Source: Utricularia gibba
Taxonomy: Eukaryota; Streptophyta; Magnoliopsida; Lamiales; Lentibulariaceae
Reading direction: 5' to 3'
DNA length: 64,000 nucleotides
Assembly (NCBI GenBank): GCA_002189035.1
Contig: NEEC01000008.1
Location: 3,348,001-3,412,000, forward strand
Of this stretch, positions 23,576 through 35,470 are shown in pieces. The notes under the pieces are model-generated. The model was given only the letters and a program-made list of their open reading frames with translations. It ran no database searches and was not told the origin of the DNA. How positions within the stretch are numbered: the stretch's first letter is position 1; each line of letters opens with the position of its first letter. The translations under genes and the position numbers were made by a program.

Positions 23576-25032
23576 TCAATCCAGGAATGAGCTCACTTCC
23601 CTTTTCACAAAGAACAAACCAGATGGTCCATCATCAGGCAACAGTGCAAGGCGCACTGGAATTTCCGCTCCCTCTTCAACACTCAGTGTGCCGGTGTTCC
23701 AATTTATATCGGTTTTAACGTAGCCTGGGCACACACAGTTCACCCGGAATGCTGGGTACTTTCTAGCTAGAATCCTCGTATACGCATTCATGCACACCTT
23801 TGACACAATGTAAGCACCAAATTTTTGAGGCCAGGCACTGGTTTCTCGGGAACCTTCTTTGAAGTCTTTGAGAAACTCATTTACCACTGAATCTACCTTG
23901 TCTTCTGTCAGATTTTCAGCATCATCGAGCACCGTTTTTGTCTCCTCACTTGGTATGTGCTGAAATGCGGATACATTAACAAGTACTTAAAAACATGCTA
24001 CTTAATTTTTATTATGCAATGTGGATACTATGTAAGTAATGATTCTTATATCTCAGTGCCTACAAGACATGAGTCGAAATCGAAATCGAAATCGAAATCG
24101 AAATTATTATTGGTAGAAGCGTGTGTTACCTTGAGCTTTCCCAATGATGAGGATACATTAACAATCCTTGGTGAATCAGAGAGCTGGAGAAGGGGGAGCA
24201 ATGCTTCCGTTGTTCTTTTGGTACCAAAATAGTTTGTCTCAATGCATTCTACTGCCAAGCCATAGTTTTCAGTCGCGACCTCAAACCAGTTGATTTTCCC
24301 TGGCGCCACCACCTTTTCCATCAACAACAACATAAGAATATCCAGATATCAATGCACACATTACAAGTCAGAGAGACTCAGTCTGTCTGGACTCGTGTAA
24401 AAATTTCACAAAATGGTTGATAAAGTAGGAGAGGCTACCTCATCGCCATCCCCAGGGTGTCGTAGGGCATCAGCATCAACAGCGACTCCACCAATCCCTG
24501 CATTGTTCACCTGCAGAACAACATAAGCCACCAAATGGATGCATCCTGATTGAAAATTTACTTGACAGGATAGAGAAAATCCAGCTAAAAAGAACTCCTT
24601 GAAGCAGAACCCAAAAAAATCATGATTACCGTCAATCAACCGAAGCGTAATTAAAATAAAATAAAACAAAACTTTCCACTGAATCAATACCAAGATATCG
24701 AGCTTCTTAAACTTGGACGCTACGAACTGAGCAAGGGAGGCAGCGTTAACAGAATCAGTAACATCGAGTTGATGAAAGAAAATCGAATCAGCAGGTGTAG
24801 AAGCCCTGAGCTTTTCAACTGCTTCTACGCCCCTCTTCTCGTTCCTAGCAGTTAAAACCACGATTACGCCCTCATTTGCTAATTGACGGCAAATCTCTAG
24901 CCCGATTCCCTTGTTTCCGCCGGTGACCACCGCAAGCCTGCACGGTATCCGTACTGTGTAAGAACAAAAAATAGACGTGGAAGAAGATGAACCAAGAGAG
25001 AAGTACAGGTACCTCTTCTTCGGCTCCGCCAT
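23576..25032 (-). CDS. Short-chain dehydrogenase/reductase C (neomenthol dehydrogenase / salutaridine reductase-like)
   Basis: Third member of the SDR array, 301 aa. Exons are 25013-25032, 24691-24937, 24439-24510, 24130-24312 and 23576-23959; phases agree. Exon 2 is exactly 247 nt, as in both neighbours. Start is MAEPKKR at 25032. The motif TGGNKGIG binds NADP(H); NNAG, NVSSS and the catalytic YIVSK are present. It is predicted to be a cytosolic carbonyl reductase of the same type as gene A; the substrate is unknown. The intron between the fourth and fifth exons holds a hexanucleotide microsatellite at 24074-24103. Confidence 0.92.
24074..24103. repeat. (TCGAAA)5 microsatellite
   Basis: Five perfect copies of TCGAAA lie in the intron between exons 4 and 5 of SDR gene C, about 27 bp from the splice donor. 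Likely polymorphic. Confidence 0.95.
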
Positions 25033-25359
25033 GCGTGACCGGTGACCCTGATCACAATCACCCGCTCCTCCATTTATGACCGTTAGACAAAACGGATATT
25101 TCATACCATCCACAACTATGGCGGCCGACTATATTAATTATTAATCAATATAACTGTCAATATTCTCTTCAATTTAGTTATTATAATTTCTCATCTACTC
25201 CCTTAATTAAGGTCAATAGTCTTTAAATTTTTTACATAAATTTATTTTTTTATCATAAAAAATAAAAAATATTCGCTGATGTAATATTAAATTATATTAA
25301 AAATATAAAATCGTCAAGTTTAACGAAACTGATAACCATGTAAAAAGACTGAAGTGCCC

Positions 25360-26177
25360 TCACTCGAAGGACGATGATCTCCACCCGCCTATGTCTTCTG
25401 CTGATATTTCCCTTGTTCTCTACTCACCACAACACACTAACGCCTATCACATTACGTCTAAGAATTGCTGTAAAACATGGAGAAGCACAAGAGGGAGAAC
25501 TAACCTGGCGGGTGAACTTGAGAGTTGCTGTAACTCCCCCACAGAAGTTGCCATCCTTGATCAGACTGTAAGTGGTGCTTCGAACACTTCCTTCATCGAA
25601 CACTCCTCGTAGCTGGATTCTAAAGGCATCATCTATTACTATTTAGCACTTCAGATCTTAAAGAATCAAGCTCAGAGACAAAGAGCTGAAATGGGAGAGA
25701 CTGTGGTGCAGCTCACATGGCTTCTCCGAGGAAATCATCGCAGGTTAGCATGTCCTTGTCGAGTATCTTGATCTTGAGCTCATCTGCTCCTCCGGAAACA
25801 TTGAACAGAAACGTCTCGTTCCACACCGGTGTGGCGCCTTGCCCTGATCGGAGCACAGCCGGAGCCACCCTTTAACATAGACATTCACACCAATTCCAAT
25901 AGCAAGAAAATCGCGATTCTTTGAATGGAAAAAAGAAGCGCATGCACCTGATGCGACTTTGCTTCTCTTTTCCTGATCATTACAGCTCAAAACCGCATAC
26001 GCATCGATCCCCGCTGTGGTGATTACGTAGAAAAATAAGTGGTGATTAATTTTGAAAATAGGGGAAGAGGAAAATAGAGATCGTACAGAAGAAATCGGAA
26101 TCTTCCAACCCGGCGGCGCCGGCGATAACAACTTCAAGCAATCCATCAGGCATCTCTGATTCGATCTCCAAACACAT
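25360..26177 (-). CDS. Small single C2-domain protein (elicitor-responsive-like)
   Basis: Short protein built almost wholly of one C2 domain, a calcium-dependent lipid-binding fold. Exons are about 26087-26177 (start MCLEIESEM; an alternative in-frame ATG is at 26153), 25948-26013, 25717-25843, an exon covering about 25509-25610, and a short last exon. The reading matches the C2 pattern: LLEVVIAGAAGLEDSDFF, then DAYAVLSCNDQEKRSK, GATPVWNETFLFNV, LKIKILDKD and DDFLGEA, followed by FDEGSVRSTTYSLIKD and TATLKFTRQ. The end is uncertain. The frame with EDIGGWRSSSFE stops at 25360 and resembles family tails, but needs a weak donor. The strong GTTAGT donor after FTRQ instead gives a stop at 25389. 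Family members are linked to defence and abiotic stress; that is by analogy only. Confidence 0.72.
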
Positions 26178-27023
26178 TGCGAAAGCAACGATTTGGTTAT
26201 TTTGATCTGGAGAAATGGCAGCGGTTGTCTTGGAGCCGATACCTTCGTCAGTTTTTCGGTAACTCCGTTATGAACTGATTTATATTAATGATTCAATTAT
26301 TTTATTATTAAATTTGATATTTTATTTGCAATGTACTCCTCCATTATGTATTTTCTTGATTATTTATTTTCTTTTTAAATAAGCATTCCAATATATCTAT
26401 TTGGTTTTTTTAATTGTCAATATTTTTCCAAGTAATTGAACAGTGCGAGGAGCTATTTCGACAATAACCAATAGAATGAGAAGTTTCTTTTTTTTTTTTG
26501 TTTTTATTCATGAGAAACACATGTAATTAATTAATTATTCAAAGCACGCTTTTTTATTAATAAAATATTCTAATAGCAATTCATGGGAATCACATACAAT
26601 AAGAAAACTAAAAAGATGGAAACTGAGAACGGCGATCCATTTCAACCGACAAACAATTCGAGGGAGCGATAGGTCTTCCGGACAATCTCTTTCAGTTTGA
26701 TATCGCCTTTGGGAATCAATATTTGATGTGCAGGTGCATCCACACCCGGTTTTCTTGCCCTGATGTGTAAAGTTGCATTCACAATTTCTATTGGTGTGAT
26801 TTCGTTCTAGTTTAAGATATTTTTCGTTCACGCTTCTTTAGGATATTTGGATGAGAATGATCAGATGCTCGCGGGCAAGAATGAATCTTCTTGATTGGAT
26901 TTGGATCTTTCAGCCAATTTAGCTTGTGATTTGACTGGGGTTTTTACCCAAACTCAGTTTTCACTGTTCTCGATGCGCGTGAATTTGATCCCCTTTTTTT
27001 CAGCTGATCCTGGAACGAAAAAA

Positions 27024-28657
27024 ATGGATGATCAGGAAGGCGGGATTTGCTTTGATTTCTTAAAAGACATTGAAATTGATGTGTGCATACATATTATGAG
27101 TTTCATTGATGATCCGGCCGATCTTGTTCGCGCGGGTGCAGTGTCACGATCATGGCGCCAATTTGGTGAGTTCTGAATCTGAAAATTACATTCTTGGAGA
27201 TAACTAGTGATTTAAATTTCGGAAATCCGTAGGTATTTTAAGAAAGCTTTTGGCTTGAACACTGCCAGATTGTTCCACTCTTTGTTTGCTTATTTCGATT
27301 TTACGTTGTTGATTTTATTTGTAATCCGAAGGCTCAAACTCTGTTCCCCCCATTTCAGTGGTTGAATACAACTTTTCCAAAAAGTTGTGTGTAAGATCAT
27401 TTCCTCAAATCTCCAGTATTTCACGCCTATACATAGGCAGAGGTGGCACAAGTTTTTCAGCGGAAAATTGCATGGGTTGGTTATTTCTTCTGAGGCAACA
27501 TGAGGTCTACGCATCTTTGCTTCATGCTCTAACTAAGTCGAAGGTTTCACCTAGAGACTGCATTGAAGGAGCAGTAAGTGCTTCTAGCACAGACAATTAT
27601 CCAGATGAGAGTGTTGTTAACACCTTGAATCCGACAGACCGAATTATCCACAGAGCTTCATATTGGTCAAGTAAAGGGAAAAGCGATCCAGAAGTACCAG
27701 AAACTTTGATCTATAAAATTCGAAATGGCATTTGGGTTATCACTGAAATTGATGTTCAACCATTCAAAGGTATGTGTATAATTTCCTCACCTAGTCTTTA
27801 CTCACTTTGCTATTATACTGCTAAGTTTATTTTATGTCGTTCTGCTGGTTTTCAACAATGTTACAGTATATTGCCTCTTCAGCATTTTTCCAGCCAGGAC
27901 ACCCCATATACTCTTCAAGATTTGTGAGATTTCGAATCGGATATCTGAAGCCTATGTTCGCCCAAATTGATCTCGAAACCCTGCCACTACCGAGGCCTGC
28001 TGATGACATGTTTGTATGGTCTTACAAGTCACCTGTGTATCCCATGGCAAAGGTCGTATCTCTGTGTTAACTTGATCCAATGTTTTGCACCCTCATTTTC
28101 ATGAAGAAACACAAACTTAAATATCTCAACCTGCCTTTAATGCATTTATTTTCAGTGTTTCACATTTTACATCATAATGTCTTATATGTTGGTGTTAATG
28201 AGCAGGAAAATCGGTTGCAGCCATTCGTGTTACCGGAGCCCATCCCTTGTATTGGTGGGTTTGTGCTGGTTGAGTTGTTAGGTCGAGTTCAAAGACAGGA
28301 AATGGATAATCTGTTTTATATTTGGTTAGTAAGATACCCTTCAACTTATTCTCATGTTGTGGAAGTTAATAGTCACATTACTGAATCTATTCATCATGTC
28401 CCAGTGTTTGCTATGTTCGGGTGATGGCACGACCCCTTAGTCCAGCTTTCAACATAGAAATGGAATCTGATGGAAAACTCTCGCTCAAGTACTACCCTGA
28501 GAAGCTTGGTTCTGTTATGGAGGACAGCCCCAATGTTGATACCCCGGCTTTCCACCAGGAGATGTTGTGGCAGCGATTCGGAATGCTTGAGAATCTGTTG
28601 CGCGGAATAGGAGGAGGCGGTAACCATTTAGCAGTTGATGATAATGGGAATGAATGA
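27024..28657 (+). CDS. F-box protein (At4g00755-like)
   Basis: Predicted 364-aa substrate receptor of an SCF ubiquitin ligase. Exons are 27024-27165, 27359-27769, 27883-28052, 28206-28324 and 28405-28657; phases agree. The N-terminus MDDQEGG is followed by an F-box (about 13-47: DIEIDVCIHIMSFIDDPADL, then SRSWRQF). The rest matches a conserved plant F-box family, with PFKAFFQPGHPIYSS, LLGRVQRQEMDNLFYI and RPLSPAFNIEM. It ends in a glycine-rich/acidic tail. An upstream in-frame ATG at 26895 would add 43 residues not seen in the family, so 27024 is preferred. The gene is head-to-head with the C2 gene, whose ATG is about 850 bp away. No target can be named. Confidence 0.87.
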
Positions 28658-29122
28658 TCAAATTCATGGATGTGTTGCTGTGGCTGATATTTCTTTTCTT
28701 TTTTTTTTTTTCTGTATGTTCCATTGGAACACTGCTTCAAGTTTAATTGTAAAAATGTCGATTGTGTACAAAACAAAGGTGTTGCATAGCAGCAAGTGGA
28801 GAAGGAACAGTGAAAAGGGAAAAAACATGTAGCAGCGAGACGTTTAACTAGATTGGCAGTTACCATTTTCCCTTTCCCGGCAGTTAAGGTTTTCCCCTTT
28901 TATTGCTCATCCCCAACAGAGGACCTTTTCATTAAAACATCCAGCTACTGCAATAAGAATCTGCGCTGAACTGTATACATATACCTTGGTGTCGATCACT
29001 TGGGCTGATATTTATGTCCGTCTACTTTCGGCAGCAGGGGCCCGGTTTTGAGAGGAAACAAAAAAGCTAGGCGTGGGAGGGTAATGGAGGTCCATTGGAA
29101 GTGGTCCCTGGTGAAAACGTGA

Positions 29123-29392
29123 GTGTCCCGCAGCTGCAGTTGCAAGCCAAATGACAATGGAAAGCTTTCTGCCGTCATCTTACTAGTGGCTTCACAGAAA
29201 AGTGAAGGAAAAGCCCGAGTCTTTGATTCAGTGTTTCGCTATTTGGGGCAGTTTGATTTGTGGGTTTTTTCCCTGGTTGGTGTTTGTGTCATCGTTGGGT
29301 TTTATTACATGGTATTCATAATGTTGGGTAATCAAATTAGGGGTTCTGGAAAGCGTTTGCAGATTTTCCCTTTACGTGGAAATCATGTTTGA
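29123..29392 (+). other. Upstream open frame with a hydrophobic stretch (89 codons)
   Basis: An open frame in the leader region of the RING-H2 gene starts MSRSCSCKPND and includes a roughly 25-residue hydrophobic stretch (LWVFSLVGVCVIVGFYYMVF) that could be a membrane helix. I do not recognise it. It may be an upstream ORF in a 5' leader, a first exon missed by my gene model, or chance. Confidence 0.2.
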
Positions 29393-29535
29393 GTTTATGT
29401 GAAATGGGGTTTCTTTCCTGTATAGGTTAGGTAAGAAAGCAGCATCTTTAGCCTTGTGATTGCTATTGGTGTGTGCAGCTTCTGGTTTCCATCATATGAC
29501 TGTAGTGTGATCTCTCAAGAAGTAGAGGGTTGAAA

Positions 29536-30543
29536 ATGTTAGGAAGTGGAGTAAATCTGATAACCACTGTCGTAGGATTTGGCTTGAGTGCAACATTTAT
29601 TGTCTTCATTTGCACAAGATTGATATGGGGAAGGATTCGAAGAATGCGATCTCGCCAGAGATTCGACAATGTAACACGAATAAATCTTGAACAGGTATTT
29701 CTTCTCACTGTTTTCCGCTTGATGGTGTATATACCCATTCATTCTCTGAGCTTCAAGATTTGGTCTTTCTGCGGTTAGTTGGACTTTTAAGTGTGGACAT
29801 GATTCCCCATGATTTTCCTATCTCGTGTATTTCAGCAGGCTCCATATCGATATCTTTTCTTATTGATAACTGGTTGAGCCATTGTCCATTCTCCATGGTT
29901 TTAAGTTTGCCTCCTTTGGGTTAAAGTGTATCAGTTTCTGCAGTCTCAATTGGGCATTTTCCACTAGAATGTAGTGACTATTTTAGTTGAAGTTGAAGTT
30001 CCTGCAGATTGATTCTCTCTTGTTTTTGCTGGCAGCATCACCATTGGGTAAATTGCATTGAATCTGCAAAGGATTCTGGGGTTTCGACCATGCAGTTCAA
30101 CCGTGAGATCTTGAGCTCCACTAAAGATACAATGTGAGTATCCCATTTTTCCTTGGAGGCCACCAGAATTTGATCTGAAGACAATCCCTTCTGTTTCAAT
30201 GTGTAGATGCACCATATGCTTGGCTGAGTACCAAGATAAGGAAACCGTGAGAATAATGCCCAAATGCGGGCATGTTTTTCACCTCCTGTGCATCGAAACG
30301 TGGCTCAGGAAGCACTCCACATGCCCAATATGTCGCCATTCGGTACAGGACTCCGGCAGGACGAAGCACTATCCATCTCCAGCTCTGTTTTCCACTTCGT
30401 TGCCTTTCAATGGCTCCGAGATTTCCACCGAGCATCAGGGATGGCAGCTTCCGATGAATGCTCGCACAGTGCATGATGCGACCAACCAAACGCAAGGCGG
30501 TTCTGCGACTAGGACAGAAGTGGGATTGAGACAGTCCGTTTAG
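29536..30543 (+). CDS. Membrane-anchored RING-H2 finger protein (ATL-like E3 ligase)
   Basis: Predicted 197-aa E3 ubiquitin ligase. Exons are 29536-29694, 30036-30133 and 30207-30543, phase-consistent. The N-terminus MLGSGVNLITTVVGFGLSAT is a membrane helix followed by a basic stop-transfer segment (RIRRMRSRQRF). The RING-H2 ligands are C87, C90, C106, H108, H111, C114, C125 and C128 (C-x2-C-x15-C-x-H-x2-H-x2-C-x10-C-x2-C), with the E2-contacting tryptophan in IETWL. The C-terminal 70 residues are Ser/Thr/Gln-rich and probably disordered. The anchor-plus-RING-H2 layout matches ATL-type ligases, though the typical GLD motif is not evident. Substrates are unknown. Confidence 0.87.
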
Positions 30544-31376
30544 AGGCTCCCCATCTCAGTGTATTCGCTTCACCTCCTCCTTGCTCTGTAGGAAGCCAGT
30601 AGCGTTAGTTGGTGTGTTTACATATACCTTTTCAGGTTCTCCTTGTGTTCTGTTAGTTATTCCGCTGTAAAAATGTTCCTTTGTTCTTTTCTGGATGCGT
30701 TTCATAGCCAGAGACCAGGTTTCACCCAAGAGTTAGTAACAATGGATACGAAAAATCACTCATCCAAAGCTGCAATCAAGCTCCCTGGGCTCTTCGTTAA
30801 AAGGTTCTCATTGCTTTTCTCCATGGGGTTGTGCAGCTTCACAAAATCGGAACTGGGCTGCAATCAATACACCGGGTTGAAACTTAATTCCACGATCACA
30901 GCCAAGATCATATCACCAGAACACGCAAACTTACAGCAGGAGGGGTCATCAGTCGGAAGATCTGCTTCAATCACGGAGGCATTTCGCGTTTTCCATTGAA
31001 TGCATGATTCACCTATAAAAGCGAAAACGCTTACTATCCTTGTTTTTTGCTTTTTTCCGCAAGGGTGAGAAAAAGAAAACTTTATTACAATAATAAAAGA
31101 CTATTACGAAAAGGAGTAAACTTTGGTATGCTCATTCCTCATTCATTCAAGTGCATGAGAAAATACCAAGACAAGGAAAATCCTTGTTGAAGGTTCTGCT
31201 ATGCTGTGCTACAGTCGTTTTGTTCCCGATTGTGGGAATTTTCAGAACCTTTGAATTGAGCGTTGGAGTATGTCTTGGTTTCGGATTCTCAGGTTTACGC
31301 CGAGTTTTTAACCCCTGGATGCTGAATTGCAGACGCTACGCGTTCTTTCTGAGGAAGGATTTGATCTTTTGGGGCC

Positions 31377-33390
31377 ATGGAAGCGTACAGGAAGTGGGTT
31401 AGGAGAAATAGAGACTATGTACATTCGCTGGAGTCTTTGGCTAACGTAAGTCTTCTATAAATGATTCCTCGCTGTTTGTCTTGGTTATGTGCTGAATCGC
31501 TATCTTTAAACTAGTGGCTCGAAATGGGAACAAGCACTATATTAAGTCCAGGGATGTTGTTCTTTTGTCTAAATTTCTACTACAATTCACCAAAATTGGA
31601 GCGTTTTGTGTTAATAGGAGATTCTGAACGAAACCCAATAACTTTTTTTATGAGAATTTGATACTTCATCTGTTCTGTATCTGGTTGCCGCTTAGTTGAA
31701 CATGATCCTATTTAGGAGGCAAAATGCTTGTTCGTGTGAATATTCTTTTGCTTGGAATTGACTGAGATCTGGATATTTATCCGCAGGGTTTAACATGGCT
31801 ACTTCCGGAGCGATTTTCCGACTCAGAAATTGGCCCGGAAGCAGGTATGGTAGCTACTCTATGGCCCCCATTACTGGTTCGATGTACTTGCATCTTGCTA
31901 ACCTGTGAATCCCAATCTTTGCAGTAACATCAATTTTGGGAATTATTACTAGTTTCAATCAACACATACTTAGCACTACTCCAACTGAACCAAGAACCAG
32001 TCAGGTGGAAACATCATCTGCGATCCCATACTCTTTGTGCATAACATTGCTCAAGGATTTGGAAACTCTTGTTGAAGTTGTGGCTCAGCAGTTATATGGT
32101 GAAGAAATGAAATGGAATCTTATTGCCGTAACCGAAGCTGCCAAGTATGGGTGTCCTTTGAGCTATTTACATTTAACATTCGAAGCCTTCTCATGGCTAA
32201 CTGAAATAGTGCTATTTATTTCTGAGGTTTTTGAATGGATCATGTGCAGGGTGCTGCTTAGGTTGGCGGCTCTACGTAGTAGTGGATATAAAATGCTTTT
32301 ACATGGTGGCGAGAATGTAAATGATGAGACTGATTTTGATGATTCAGATGCCAACAGAAATGGTTCTTATCTTCATGGGGTCTCAGATGCTCTAAGAAAT
32401 AATCCAGGGCAGACAACATGGAGCCTTGAGGGAAGAGCATTGTATGCCTTAAGAAAATTTGGTAAAAATGCAAGGAACAATTCAGATCCAACATGGTTGC
32501 GAACTGCTCAGCACCAGCAGCCGATGCCGGTTTCACCGTGTAGCTCCTTTTACACTCTCTTTTGGCTGCTGGTTTTCAATAGCATACTTAAAATTTCTTG
32601 CTAACATTGCTTCTCTTTTATCATGACAGTCAGTCCAAGTCCAAGCCTCTATTCTTTCTTGTCCGAGAAGGGCATTCGGGGTGGCTTGTTTCTTACAGGG
32701 GAGACTATGTTTATTTTGAGGCCACTTATATACGTCTTGTTGATAAGAAGATATGGAACCAGGTCATGGTTTCCTTGGGTTGCTTCTTTGTCTGTCGACC
32801 TCATTGGAAACAGAATAAGTTCGTATTTCGCCTTGTCGAGCCGAAGCAGCAGCAGCACCGATCTATCAAAAAAGGAGAATGCTGAGGTCTGGAAGTGATT
32901 CAACTTCAATTTCACTTCCGAGCTGACACCTTATTCATCTTGATGAACCATTCTATGCATTGCTTGTAATGCAGTTAAAAAGGCGGAAGCTTTTATGGGC
33001 ACTTTACCTCATGAGGGATCCATTCTTCACCAAATACACCAGGTAACTTGCTCCTCATTAGACAACTACTGTCCTTTATCTTCCCATTTCCCCATTCTCA
33101 ACAACGACCCTCCCCTGTATTTCAGGCAAAGACTGGAAGGTACTCAGAAACTACTACAACCTGTTCCTGTAATAGGGCTCCTCATCGGTAATGCTCAGAC
33201 ATGAATCAAGCATATTGCATTTAAGGGCGTGTTTAGTAGTGAACTTTTTCTTAGCCGATTCATCGGAATCTGCCTCTCAGTCTCCGAGCTTTGCTGCTGT
33301 TCCTTCATTCTTTCCCTTTGATGCACAGAGAAACTGGTGGAGCTTCTTGTCGGAGCGCAGACACGATACGCGTACATGTCCGGTTCCTGA
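31377..33390 (+). CDS. PEX16: Peroxisome biogenesis protein PEX16
   Basis: Peroxin of the ER and peroxisome membrane, needed for peroxisome membrane assembly and, in Arabidopsis (SSE1), for normal oil and protein body formation. Exons are 31377-31445, 31787-31844, 31925-32144, 32250-32537, 32634-32886, 32975-33042, 33126-33187 and 33329-33390, giving 359 aa. Recognisable blocks are the start MEAYRKWVRRNRDYVHSLES, then LTWLLPERFSDSEIGPEA, LRLAALRSSGYKMLLHGGEN, FILRPLIYVLLIRRYGTRSW, LWALYLMRDPFFTKYTR and the ending RYAYMSGS. The donor at 32538 (CC|GTGTAG) is atypical but is what the phase requires. The donor after 32886 (GAG|GTCTGG) is also weak. The CRM gene begins only about 290 bp downstream. 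Confidence 0.93.
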
Positions 33391-33632
33391 TTCGAGTGCT
33401 GGCCAGCGTCTCCGGTTGGCGTTTGTGTGTATATACATGAAAGAAAGCTCTTTTTTTGTACTCAAGGAAGCAGGTGAAGGCTGGCTCAGAGGCCGCCACT
33501 CTGAACATTTTTTGCAGATTATTTCTTAACTCGTTGCTATAATAAAGGTAATCTTCAACATTGATATTTGTGGATTTTTGAATGAGGCCCAAGACTGTAT
33601 TGGGCCGATAAGTGCAGCCCAAAAAAATCTAT

Positions 33633-33644
33633 GCCCACGTGGGC
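33633..33644. promoter_or_regulatory. Perfect G-box palindrome GCCCACGTGGGC with nearby site II motifs
   Basis: A 12-bp palindrome with a central G-box (CACGTG) lies 39 bp upstream of the ATG of the CRM-domain gene. TGGGCC/GGCCCA motifs occur just before and after it (about 33587-33592, 33600-33605 and 33662-33667). G-boxes bind bZIP/bHLH factors. Site II elements bind TCP factors and are common upstream of plant genes for organelle and translation functions, which fits the neighbour. Confidence 0.55.
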
Positions 33645-33682
33645 AACGACGCGGACCAGGGTGGGCCGAAGATGCAAGAGAG

Positions 33683-35470
33683 ATGACCGCAGTGCTCCGC
33701 TGTCTCCGCCGGGAACGGCTTTCGGTGGCGTCTTGTTGTTGTTGTTCTTCTTCTTCCCCAACTCAGGGTCTTTCTACGGTTGCCTCCTCCACATCAAATC
33801 TGCGGTCTAAATACTCTCTGATCTCGCCTACCGCTTCTTCCAGGAATACCATTTTTCGGACTGAGTCTGAAACAAAAACTCGCAAGCAGGCCAAACCCCC
33901 TTACCGTCCACCGTCGTCCTTAGAAAGGTCAACGCCGCCTCTTAGGTCGGATCTTCCGTTCGATTTTCGGTTCAGTTACACAGAGAGCAGGGCCAAAGTC
34001 AGGCCGATTGGGCTGAGGGGTCCGAAGTACTCTCCTTTCGGGCCGGACCGATTAGACCGAGTGTGGACCGGCGTCTGTGCGCCTGCTGTTGACCCGAAAG
34101 CTTGGTCTGCTGGAGTAGATGATGAATTGGCGGAGAAGAGGAGGAGAATGTGGGAGGAAGTTCAGGGTGAGCCATTGGCTGAGACTGAGAGGAAGGCTCT
34201 CGTTGCAAGGTCTCAGAGACCCAAAACAAAGAGGCAAATCAATCTGGGTTCGTCTTTCTTTTCCTTGCATCTGGAATTCATGGCTTACCAGGCTTTAGTT
34301 ATTCATGTATTTACCAGAATGCCCCAATTTCATTATCGTTGTGCCTGATTCTTCTCAGGCAGGGATGGCCTGACACACAATATGTTGAATGATATTCATA
34401 ACCACTGGAAAAACTCTGAAGCCGTAAGGATAAAGTGCATGGGGGTTCCAACTGTTGATATGAAGAATGTTTGTGCTCAGTTGGAGGTAACATTCCCTCT
34501 GAATGCTCTTATTGTGTCTTAAGGTGATAATCTTCATGTCTAGCATAAAAACCATGTGCCCTCTTGAAGTGGGAGTTACATTTCTTGAATGATATCCATT
34601 TCATTCTGTTGTTATGGAAAAGGGGATTGAAGATACATGTACATCCAGGAAAAAGCATGTGGAAAAATAATACATAGACAAGGAGGTCTTCTTGTGCTAT
34701 ACCGCGGTCGATATTATGATCCACGGCAAAGGCCAATAATCCCTCTGATGTTATGGAAGCCTCAGGAACCTGTGTATCCAAAGCTCATAAAAACTACCAT
34801 TGAAGGCTTGAGCATTGATGAAACTAAAGCCCTTCGGAAGAGGGGGCTCTCCGTCCCTGCTTTAACTAGGCTTGGTATAAGCTCCACTCCATGCTCCTTG
34901 ACTCTCAACTGTTATTGTGATTTATAGAAATCTTCTTCCTCCTTGCAGCAAAAAATGGTTATTATGGTAGTCTTGTTCCCATGATCCGTGATGCTTTTCT
35001 ATGTGATGAGCTAGTCCGGATCGACTGCAGAGGCCTCCCAATAAGTGATTACAAGAAAATTGGATGCAAGTTGAGGGTAAGCTTCATTCTAGCTCAATCT
35101 TAGATTTTCCCTTTGCAAAATCACCACCACATACATTTCGAGCGTTTCACGTGGTGTGCGGTTGAACTTTGTCATTCCCAGTTCAAATACAAGATGCTTT
35201 TCCATTGCCTACTGAGTTTATTCCGTGAATTTGTGTTATGCCATTCAGGATCTAGTTCCATGTATCCTTGTTACCTTTGAGAAGGAGCAGATAGTGGTGT
35301 GGAGGGGGAAGAACTATGAACCCGTGGAAGGGGATCACTTCCTCTTCACCGTGGGTGGCAGATTTCATGAGTCAGATGCTGCTTCATCTCAAGATGCCGT
35401 CGAAGAGAATTTCTCCGGCCGCCCGGAATCTCATGAGTCCGATGAGAAGCAACTTGGCACTGTGCTATAG
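33683..35470 (+). CDS. CRM-domain organellar intron-splicing factor (CRS2-associated factor-like, CAF2 type)
   Basis: RNA-binding protein of about 422 aa. Exons are 33683-34247, 34359-34486, 34649-34874, 34949-35076 and 35249-35470, phases consistent. The start [17 protein letters not shown] and the following Ser/Arg-rich region look like an organelle targeting peptide. Next is the CAF signature [19 protein letters not shown]. Two CRM domains follow: [20 protein letters not shown] with [17 protein letters not shown], and [21 protein letters not shown] with [23 protein letters not shown] proteins assist splicing of group II introns. The short length suits the single-organelle relatives named mitochondrial CAF1/CAF2, but mitochondrial or chloroplast location cannot be settled here. 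The tail is acidic and lacks known motifs. Confidence 0.88.

Noticed and set aside
24074-24103. CRISPR-like or regulatory array at the TCGAAA repeats
   Set aside because: It is a simple 6-bp microsatellite in an intron with no spacers.
25374-25612. Short plus-strand frames of 65 and 73 codons
   Set aside because: They are antisense to the C-terminal exons of the C2 gene, whose minus-strand frame fits the C2 family.
31151-31402. 83-codon frame overlapping the start of PEX16
   Set aside because: PEX16 is recognised in a different frame with all eight exons in phase; this frame has no similarity I know.
32163-32536. Minus-strand frames opposite PEX16 exons as a natural antisense gene
   Set aside because: No start context, no homology and no independent exon signals.
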